In this document: positions 57,471 to 64,000 of the stretch, one piece after another
Layout of the letters: each line of letters opens with the position of its first letter
How positions within the stretch are numbered: the stretch's first letter is position 1
Source: Streptomyces sp. P3
Lineage (GTDB): Bacteria; Actinomycetota; Actinomycetes; Streptomycetales; Streptomycetaceae
Reading direction: 5' to 3'
DNA: 64,000 nucleotides
NCBI GenBank assembly: GCA_016893485.2
Contig: JAFEKX020000001.1
Coordinates: 7,147,501-7,211,500 of the forward strand
Notes under the pieces: model-generated
What the model was told of the DNA's origin: nothing
Seen by the model: the letters and a program-made list of their open reading frames with translations, nothing else
Databases searched by the model: none
Translations under genes and position numbers: made by a program

Positions 57471-58826
57471 ATGCCCATGGGTCACACGGCCACCGCCGAG
57501 GCAGGCTCCGGCGGCCTGACAGCGACCGAACACCGCTTGGCCAACGGTCTGCGCGTGGTGCTCTCCGAGGACCACCTGACCCCGGTCGCGGCGGTGTGCC
57601 TCTGGTACGACGTCGGTTCCCGCCACGAGGTCAAGGGACGTACCGGCCTGGCTCACCTCTTCGAGCACCTGATGTTCCAGGGCTCCGGACAGGTGAAGGG
57701 CAACGGACACTTCGAACTGGTGCAGGGCGCGGGCGGTTCGCTCAACGGCACCACCAGTTTCGAGCGCACGAACTACTTCGAGACCATGCCCACCCACCAG
57801 TTGGAGCTCGCCCTCTGGCTGGAGGCCGACCGCATGGGCTCCCTGCTGGCCGCCCTGGACGAGGAGTCCATGGAGAACCAGCGGGACGTCGTCAAGAACG
57901 AACGCCGCCAGCGCTACGACAACGTGCCCTACGGCACCGCGTTCGAGAAGCTGACCGCCCTCGCCTACCCGGAGGGCCACCCCTACCACCACACGCCCAT
58001 CGGCTCGATGGCGGACCTGGACGCGGCCACCCTGGAGGACGCGCGCGCGTTCTTCCGCACCTACTACGCGCCCAACAACGCGGTCCTGTCCGTGGTCGGC
58101 GACATCGACCCCGAGCAGACGCTCGCCTGGATCGAGAAGTACTTCGGGTCCATCGCCTCGCACGACGGCAAGCCCGCACCCCGTGACGGCGCGCTGCCCG
58201 ACACGATGGGCGGCGAGCTGCGCGAGGTCGTCGTCGAGGAGGTCCCGGCCCGCGCCCTGATGTGCGCCTACCGCCTCCCGGAGGACGGCACGCGCGCGTC
58301 CGACGCGGCCGACCTCGCCCTCACCATCCTCGGCGGCGGCGAGTCCTCGCTCCTCTACAACCGCCTTGTACGACGCGACCGTACGGCCGTCGCGGCCGGC
58401 TTCGGACTGCTGCGGCTGGCCGGAGCGCCCTCCCTGGGGTGGCTGGACGTCAAGACGTCCGGTGACGTCGAGGTGCCCGTCATCGAGGCCGCCATCGACG
58501 AGGAGCTCGCCCGGTTCGCCGAGGAGGGCCCCACGGCCGAGGAAATGGAGCGCGCCCAGGCCCAGTTGGAGCGCGAGTGGCTCGACCGGCTGGGCACGGT
58601 CGCGGGCCGCGCCGACGAACTGTGCCGGTACGCCGTCCTGTTCGGCGACCCGCAGCTCGCCCTGACCGCCGTACAGCGTGTCCTCGACGTGACGGCGGAG
58701 GAGGTCCAGGAGGTCGCCAAGGCCCGCCTGCGCCCCGACAACCGCGCGGTGCTCGTCTACGAGCCCGTCGCGGCAGAGGACGACGAAGCAGAGGCCGGCG
58801 ACGAGAACGAGGAGGCGGCCAAGTGA
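57471..58826 (+). CDS. M16-family zinc metallopeptidase, catalytic subunit
   Basis: Intact, 451 residues. The inverted zinc motif HLFEHLMFQ (HxxEH) is at about residues 63-71, with the distal Glu expected in the NQRDVVKNERRQRYDN helix. LANGLRVVLSEDHLTPVAAV and GRTGLAHLFEH are typical of the processing-peptidase/PqqL branch. The C-terminal half contains LGGGESSLLYNRLVRRDR. ATG 57471 or 57477 after AAGGGACG. It overlaps the second M16 gene by four bases (GTGA), so the products probably form a heterodimer. Confidence 0.95.
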   Translation: MPMGHTATAEAGSGGLTATEHRLANGLRVVLSEDHLTPVAAVCLWYDVGSRHEVKGRTGLAHLFEHLMFQGSGQVKGNGHFELVQGAGGSLNGTTSFERTNYFETMPTHQLELALWLEADRMGSLLAALDEESMENQRDVVKNERRQRYDNVPYGTAFEKLTALAYPEGHPYHHTPIGSMADLDAATLEDARAFFRTYYAPNNAVLSVVGDIDPEQTLAWIEKYFGSIASHDGKPAPRDGALPDTMGGELREVVVEEVPARALMCAYRLPEDGTRASDAADLALTILGGGESSLLYNRLVRRDRTAVAAGFGLLRLAGAPSLGWLDVKTSGDVEVPVIEAAIDEELARFAEEGPTAEEMERAQAQLEREWLDRLGTVAGRADELCRYAVLFGDPQLALTAVQRVLDVTAEEVQEVAKARLRPDNRAVLVYEPVAAEDDEAEAGDENEEAAK

Positions 58827-60209
58827 CCGAGCTCGCCACGATGGAATTCCACCCCCAGCCCCAGGCCGGCGAGGCTGCCGTGGGCCTTCCCGGCCCCCGA
58901 ACGCGGCACGCTGGCCAACGGCCTGACGGTCCTGCGCTGCCACCGCCCCGGCCAGCAGGTCGTCGCCGTGGAGGTGCTCCTGGACGCGCCCCTGGACGCC
59001 GAGCCGGCCGGCCTGGACGGTGTCGCCACGATCACCGCGCGGGCCTTCTCCGAGGGCACCGACAAGCACTCCGCCGAGGAGTTCGCCGCCGAGCTGGAGC
59101 GCTCCGGCGCCACGCTGGACGCGCACGCAGACCACCCGGGGCTGCGCCTCAGCCTGGAGGTCCCGGCCTCGCGCCTGGCCAAGGGCCTCGGCCTGCTCTC
59201 CGACGCGCTGCGGGCGCCCGCCTTCGCGGACAGCGAGATCGAGCGGCTGGTCCGCAACCGCCTCGACGAGATCCCGCACGAGACGGCCAACCCCTCGCGC
59301 CGCGCCGCCAAGGAGCTCTCCAAGGAGCTGTTCCCGGCGACCTCGCGCATGTCGCGTCCGCGCCAGGGCACCGAGGAGACCGTCGAGAAGATCGACTCGG
59401 CGTCCGTACGCGCCTTCTACGAGCGGCACGTTCGCCCCGCGACGGCCACCGCCGTGGTCGTCGGCGACCTCACCGGCATCGACCTGGACGCGCTGCTCAC
59501 GGACACCCTGGGTTCGTGGACGGGCTCCGCCGCGCAGCCGCGTCCCGTGCCGGCGGTCACCGCCGACGACACCGGCCGCGTCGTGATCGTGCACCGTCCC
59601 GGCGCCGTCCAGACCCAGCTGCTCATCGGCCGCGTCGGCGCCGACCGGCACGACCGCGTGTGGCCCGCCCAGGTGCTCGGCACGTACTGCCTCGGCGGCA
59701 CCCTCACCTCGCGCCTGGACCGCGTCCTGCGCGAGGAGAAGGGCTACACCTACGGTGTGCGGGCGTTCGGCCAGGTGCTGCGTTCGGCACCCGACGGCAC
59801 GGGCGCCGCGATGCTCGCCATCAGCGGCTCCGTGGACACCCCGAACACCGGTCCCGCGCTGGACGACCTGTGGACGGTGCTGCGCAAGCTCGCCGAGGGC
59901 GGTCTCACCGACGCCGAGCGCGACGTCGCCGTGCAGAACCTCGTGGGGGTGGCGCCGCTCAAGTACGAGACCGCGGCGGCCGTCGCGAGCACGCTGGCCG
60001 ACCAGGTCGAGCAGCACCTGCCCGACGACTACCAGGCGACGCTGTACCAGCAGCTCGCCGCGACCGGCACCGTGGAGGCCACCGCGGCGGTCGTGAACGC
60101 CTTCCCGGTGGACCGTCTGGTGACGATCCTGGTCGGCGACGCGGAGCAGATCAAGGCGCCCGTGGAGGCGCTCGGCATCGGCGAAGTGACCGTCGTCCCG
60201 GCCGAGTAG
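58823..60209 (+). CDS. M16-family protein, non-catalytic partner
   Basis: About 461 residues. It has the M16 fold: RGTLANGLTVLRCHRPGQQV, DGVATITARAFSEGTDKHSA, where the HxxEH motif would be, so zinc ligands are missing. RRYYERHVRPATATAVVVGD-like and EEKGYTYGVRAFGQVL, with LGGTLTSRLDRVLREEKGYT, form the substrate-binding half. This is the alpha-type partner of the catalytic subunit. A frame change near 58885 joins the GTG start to the body. Confidence 0.9.
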
Positions 60210-60245
60210 ACGACCCGTAGCGAGCCGGCGGGCGGCACGCGCGTG

Positions 60246-60279
60246 GGGGTCCTGGTGACGGAAGAGTCACCAGGGCCCC
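60246..60279 (+). terminator. Terminator of the M16 operon
   Basis: CCTGGTGAC at 60251-60259 pairs with GTCACCAGG at 60266-60274, extended by a T-G pair and GGGG/CCCC. Confidence 0.85.
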
Positions 60280-60427
60280 TATTGTCCGAATTGGGCGAGA
60301 GGTTGCCTATCTGCCCTGTGGCGTGTGCAACAAAAACCGTGATCCGTTTGGGGATTGAAAGTGGCCCCCTTAGCGTCAGTCCGGCTGTCCGTCAGGCACC
60401 GCGCCGCACTCGCGGCACCGGACAGTC

Positions 60428-60560
60428 ATCGCCGAGTCCCCGTACGGCGCGAGCCAGGGGAGCCGGGGACCCATGTCCCTGGGGTGAATCGGACGCCCGT
60501 CGAGGGAGTCCGTAGGAGACCTTCCTGCTCCGAACCCGTCAGCTAACCCGGTAGGCGAGA
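60428..60560 (+). ncRNA. c-di-AMP (ydaO/yuaA) riboswitch
   Basis: The hallmark ydaO elements are in order: GCCGAGTCCCCG, CCAGGGGAGCCGGGGACCC, CCTGGGGTGAATCGG, CGTAGGAGACCTTCCTGCTC, CGAACCCGTCAGCTAACCCG and GTAGGCGAGAAGGA. It ends 25 bases before the M23 peptidase start and includes its ribosome site region (AAGGAAGGAAAGGA). In streptomycetes this RNA class controls cell-wall hydrolases in response to c-di-AMP (known). Ends are approximate. Confidence 0.93.
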
Positions 60561-60584
60561 AGGAAGGAAAGGATCAGCCACTCC

Positions 60585-61341
60585 ATGGCGTTCACCCGCG
60601 CCACCGGGAAGCACCGTCGCCCGAGCCGGACCCACCGCACCACCCTTCGTGTCGCGAGCGTCGCGGCCCTCACCACCACCGGCGTCGTCGGCACCCTCGC
60701 GAGCGCCCCCGCGTTCGCCGCGGAGTCCGCAGCCGAACAGACCGGACTCACCCCCGTCATCGCCATCGGCGACTCCGTGGCCGAGCAGATCGACGCCCAG
60801 GCCGCCGCCCAGCGACAGGCCGCCGCCGAGGCGCAGGCCAAGGAGGAGGCCCGGGCCCGGGCCGCCGCGCAGGCCAAGGCGGAGCACGAGGCCAAGGAGC
60901 GCGCCGCCCGCGCCGCCGAGCGCAAGAGGCTCAACACCTTCGTCCCGCCGATCACCGGCTCGTACGTCTCCACCGGCTACAAGACCGGCGGTTCCCTCTG
61001 GTCCTCCGGCGCCCACACCGGCATCGACTTCCACGCCTCGACCGGCACCAGCGTCCACGCGGTCGGCTCCGGCACCGTCGTCGAGGCCGGCTGGGGGCGG
61101 CTCGTACGGCAATCAAGTGGTGATCAAGATGGCCGACGGCATGTACACCATGTACGGCCACCTGTCGTCCATCGGTGTCTCCGTCGGCCAGAGCGTCACC
61201 CCGGGCCAGCAGATCGGCCTCTCCGGGGCGACCGGCAACGTCACCGGACCGCACCTCCACTTCGAGGCCCGCACCACCGCCGAGTACGGCTCGGACGTCG
61301 ACCCCGTCGCCTACCTCCGCAAGCACGGCGTGAACGTCTGA
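60585..61341 (+). CDS. Secreted M23 (LytM) peptidoglycan endopeptidase
   Basis: About 251 residues. Signal peptide: basic start, VASVAALTTTGVVGTLASAP core, cleavage after AFA. A long Ala/Glu/Lys/Arg-rich coiled coil (residues 60-115) leads to the LytM domain: TGSYVSTGYKTGGSLWSSGA, the zinc ligands in HTGIDFHAS, MADGMYTMYGHLSSIGVSVG and GPHLHFEARTTAEYG (HxH). One G is gained near 61098; removing it joins the domain. ATG after AAGGAAGGAAAGGA. A ydaO riboswitch lies upstream, consistent with cell-wall remodelling during osmotic change, germination or growth. Confidence 0.95.
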
Positions 61342-61527
61342 CGGCGTAGCACCGCACTTCCCGAAGCCCTGGCCCGCCGGCCGGGGCTTTCGGCGTTTCC
61401 GGAGCCCTCCTGTCCAAAAAATATGCATGGATTCCGGCCCCCGTCGGAAATTCCCGCTCATTGCAATAGAGTCACGGAACACACGTCAATCGTCGACGTT
61501 TCACGGGGATTAAGGCGGAGGTCGGAC

Positions 61528-62232
61528 ATGCGTATTCCGGCGCACTCGGTATGCACGGCGATCCGGGACGACATCGTCGCCGGTGTCTACGAGCGCGGCA
61601 GCCGGCTCACGGAGGAACTCCTCGCGCGCCGGTACGGGGTCTCGCGCGTCCCCGTCCGGGAGGCCCTGCGCACGCTGGAGGCCGAGGGGTTCGTGGTGAC
61701 CCGGCGGCACGCGGGCGCGTGCGTCGCGGAACCGACCGAGCAGGAGGCCGCCGACCTGCTGGAGATGCGGATGCTGCTGGAACCGCTCGGCGCCTCCCGG
61801 GCCGCGCAGCGGCGCACCGAGGCCCACCTCAAGGTGCTGCGCGGCCTCGTCAGGCTGGGCCAGGAGCGTGCCAGGCGGGGCAACAGCGAGGATCTGCGCT
61901 CCCTGGGCAGCTGGTTCCACGAGACGCTGGCCCAGGCCTCCGGGAGCCCCGCGCTGACCTCGATGCTGACCCAGCTGCGGCACAAGATCGCCTGGATGTA
62001 CGCGGTGGACGCCCCGGCCAACCCCGTGGAGTCCTGGGCCGAGCACGGCGCCATCGTGGACGCCGTGGCCCGCGGCGACGGCGAGCGCGCCCGGGCGATC
62101 ACCGCCCTGCACACCGAGCGCGCGGGCACCGCACACCGGCTGCGCTTTCCCGGTGGGGCGAACGGCGCGAACGGCACGGACCGTGTGAGGACTTCGCAAC
62201 CTCCCGTAAACATGTCGGGTCTGCGGCATTAA
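61528..62232 (+). CDS. GntR/FadR-family transcriptional regulator
   Basis: Intact, 234 residues. The winged helix is PAHSVCTAIRDDIVAGVYER, then LTEELLARRYGVSRVPVREA and LRTLEAEGFVVTRRHAG. The FCD ligand domain includes DLLEMRMLLEPLGASRAAQR and SWFHETLAQASGSPALTSML. ATG after GGCGGAGG. It is convergent with ptsH. The S. coelicolor orthologue is known to sit beside ptsH; the effector is unknown. Confidence 0.92.
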   Translation: MRIPAHSVCTAIRDDIVAGVYERGSRLTEELLARRYGVSRVPVREALRTLEAEGFVVTRRHAGACVAEPTEQEAADLLEMRMLLEPLGASRAAQRRTEAHLKVLRGLVRLGQERARRGNSEDLRSLGSWFHETLAQASGSPALTSMLTQLRHKIAWMYAVDAPANPVESWAEHGAIVDAVARGDGERARAITALHTERAGTAHRLRFPGGANGANGTDRVRTSQPPVNMSGLRH

Positions 62233-62300
62233 CACGGGCACCGTATACAAAGAAGGGCTAATTCCCGGGGATTATTTATGCTGCCCACAAGTGGAATTGC

Positions 62301-62334
62301 GAAGGGCTCGCCCGGTAATTCGGACGAGCCCTTC
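62301..62334. terminator. Bidirectional terminator of ptsH and the GntR gene
   Basis: GAAGGGCTCG at 62301-62310 pairs perfectly with CGAGCCCTTC at 62325-62334, with an inner CCG/CGG, between convergent genes. Confidence 0.9.
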
Positions 62335-62393
62335 GAGGTTGTGGTGCACCGGGTTTTGGGCCAAAAGCACCGCAACCCTCAATTGGGTGGTGC

Positions 62394-62674
62394 TCAGACG
62401 GTCTCGGGAGTTCCTCGAGGCCTTCCGCGACCAGCTTCGCGAGGCGGTCGAGGGCCGCGTCCGCGCCCTCGGCGTCGGACGCGAGGACGATCTCCTCGCC
62501 GCCCTGGGCGCCCAGGCCCAGGACCGCGAGCATGGAGGCCGCGTTGACGGGGTTGCCGTCGGCCTTGGCGATCGTCACGGGGATACCCGAGGCCGTGGTG
62601 GCCCGGACGAAGATGGAGGCGGGGCGGGCGTGAAGGCCCTCCGCCCAGCCGACGTTGACGCGGCGCTCAGCCAT
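62394..62674 (-). CDS. ptsH: Phosphocarrier protein HPr
   Basis: Transfers phosphate from Enzyme I to sugar-specific PTS components. The phosphohistidine is in EGLHARPASIFVRA (His at about residue 15). The Ser region is PVNAASMLAVLGLGAQGGEE. The stop at 62394-62396 follows EGLEELPETV after one missing C near 62410; as read, the frame would run on to 62276 with unrelated sequence. Repaired length is exactly 93 residues, the usual Streptomyces HPr. Confidence 0.96.
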
Positions 62675-62833
62675 GTGATGCTGCCCTTCAGAGTCTCAGG
62701 GTTGTCTAGACCAGTTTCCCACACGTGAAGCGAGCCCGGACCGGTCCGTCGGACCGTCCGGAACGGGGTGTCGGACCGCGGCCTCGGCCCCACTCCCCGC
62801 GCTCTGTTGTTCCCCACAGACTGCCTCGCGCCG

Positions 62834-62856
62834 TTGTCGGACGCGAGCCGTACGCT
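62834..62856 (+). promoter_or_regulatory. Possible RecA-NDp-like promoter of the Pat-like gene
   Basis: TTGTCGG at 62834-62840 and TACGCT at 62851-62856, in the same 17-base register as the dinG and recQ promoters, but the GTG of the -35-side element is not conserved. The -10 ends seven bases before ATG, so the transcript may be leaderless. Confidence 0.35.
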
Positions 62857-62863
62857 GGGCCCC

Positions 62864-64000
62864 ATGCAGACCTCGTCGGACCGGCACGAGTACCCCGCCC
62901 ACTGGGAAGCCGACGTGGTGCTGCGCGACGGGGGCACCGCACGCATCAGGCCCATCACCGTCGACGACGCCGATCGCCTGGTCAGCTTCTACGAGCAGGT
63001 CTCCGACGAGTCGAAGTACTACCGCTTCTTCGCGCCGTATCCTCGCCTGTCCGCCAAGGACGTCCACCGCTTCACGCACCACGACTTCGTGGACCGGGTG
63101 GGACTCGCGGCCACCGTCGGCGGCGAGTTCATCGCCACCGTACGCTATGACCGCATTAGTGCCGACGGGCGAGCCGCCTCCGCCCCGGCAGACGAGGCCG
63201 AGGTCGCCTTCCTGGTGCAGGACGCCCACCAGGGGAGGGCGTCGCGTCCGCCCTCCTGGAGCACATCGCGGCCGTCGCCCGCGAGCGCGGCATCCGCCGC
63301 TTCGCCGCAGAGGTGCTGCCCGCCAACAACAAGATGATCAAGGTGTTCACGGACGCCGGCTACACCCAGAAGCGCAGCTTCGAGGACGGCGTCGTCCGCC
63401 TGGAGTTCGATCTCGAACCCACCGACCGGTCCCTCGCCGTGCAGCGCGCGGGAACAGCGCGCCGAAGCACGGTCCGTACGACGGCTGTTGGTGCCCGGCT
63501 CGGTCGCGGTCGTCGGTGTCGGCCGTTCCCCGGAGGGTGGGCCGCAGCGTTCTCGACAACATCAGGGACGCCGGTTTCACCGGTGACCTGTACGCCGTGA
63601 ACAAGGCGTTCCCCGAGGAGCAGAAGGACCTCGACGGGGTGCCGGCGCACCGCTCGGTGCGCGACATCGAAGGCCCCGTGGACCTCGCGGTCGTCGCCGT
63701 CCCGGTCGAGCACGTCCTCGAAGTCGTCACCGAGTGCGGTGAACACGGGGTGCAGGGGCTCGTCGTGGTCACCGCCGGATACGCCGAGCGGGCCCGAGGG
63801 ACGCGAGCGCCAGCGCGAACTCGTGCGCCACGCGCGCACGTACGGCATGCGCATCATCGGACCGAACGCCTTCGGCATCATCAACACCGCGGCCGACGTA
63901 CGCCTGAACGCCTCCCTCGCCCCCGAGATGCCGCGCCCCGGACGCATCGGCCTGTTCGCCCAGTCCGGCGCCATCGGCATCGCCCTGCTGTCCCGGCTGC
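62864..64000 (+). CDS. Bifunctional GNAT acetyltransferase / acyl-CoA synthetase (NDP-forming), Pat-like; 3' truncated by window
   Basis: N-terminal GNAT domain: EADVVLRDGGTARIRPITVD, FYEQVSDESKYYRFFAPYPR, VGLAATVGGEFIATVRYDRI, AHQGRGVASALL and FTDAGYTQKRSFEDGVVRLE. A C-terminal CoA-binding/acyl-CoA synthetase domain follows (SVAVVGVGRSPGGVGRSVLD, VVVVTAGYAE, GMRIIGPNAFGIINT, GLFAQSGAIGIALL), still open at base 64000. Such proteins acetylate lysines of acyl-CoA synthetases. Frame breaks near 63236, 63450, 63537 and 63790. Streptomyces homologues have about 1,000 residues, so most of the gene lies beyond the window. Confidence 0.88.

Noticed and set aside
57342..60017. An 891-codon minus-strand frame antisense to the M16 genes
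   Set aside because: A shadow of two clear M16 proteins on the plus strand; composition is Arg/Gly/Val-rich without domains.

Overview
The window is a high-GC Streptomyces chromosome segment. Gene content and order match the S. coelicolor core region around lexA, nrdRJ, rnhB, whiH, hrdB, parE, parC and ptsH. I infer this from recognisable proteins (LexA, NrdR, NrdJ, RNase HII, WhiH, HrdB, ParE, ParC, HPr), actinobacterial GTG/TTG starts, likely leaderless promoters and rare TTA codons. There is no prophage, insertion sequence, CRISPR array, tRNA or rRNA.

Layout. 1-3.3 kb: end of an NIS-siderophore locus (IucA/IucC synthetase and an IucB-like acetyltransferase). 3.8-11 kb: DNA repair and dNTP supply (DinG-type helicase, LexA, NrdR and B12-dependent NrdJ) with LexA, NrdR and PafBC-type control sites. 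11-19.9 kb: small conserved genes, including TerD, a histidine phosphatase with an ADP-ribosylglycohydrolase, a DHA2 exporter with a divergent TetR regulator between twin palindromes, and RNase HII. 20-30 kb: RecQ helicase with a phosphoribosyltransferase-like tail, DUF4192, a debranching-enzyme-like protein, a NrtR-like Nudix regulator and a one-piece ABC transporter. 30-37 kb: whiH with its sigma-WhiG promoter, hrdB, a secreted trypsin-like protease and parE. 37.6-48.3 kb: a LuxR-type two-component system, a DUF485/sodium-solute symporter pair, and an SsuABC/THI5-like ABC importer flanked by two paralogous CitB-type response regulators, one with a CitA-type kinase. 48.4-52 kb: an iron-box-preceded sucrase/ferredoxin protein, then two divergent citrate-synthase-family genes, one carrying an N-terminal helix-turn-helix. 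52-64 kb: a small Streptomyces protein pair, a CobW GTPase, parC, paired M16 peptidases, an M23 peptidase behind a c-di-AMP (ydaO) riboswitch, a GntR regulator, HPr, and the start of a Pat-like acetyltransferase/acyl-CoA-synthetase protein cut by the window end.

About three quarters of the genes, including essential ones (hrdB, parE, parC, nrdJ), are split by one-base gains or losses, almost always in G or C runs. Restoring one base per site gives the normal protein length (HrdB 512, ParC 818, HPr 93 residues). I treat these as homopolymer sequencing errors and annotate each gene as one span. Lengths quoted are after such repair.

The best leads for new biology are the HTH-citrate synthase module with three TTGA/TCAA palindromes, the iron box abutting the sucrase/ferredoxin gene, RecA-NDp-type promoters at both helicases, the RecQ-PRTase fusion, the ABC protein with a degenerate Walker B beside whiH, and the twin regulator arrangement around the ABC importer.
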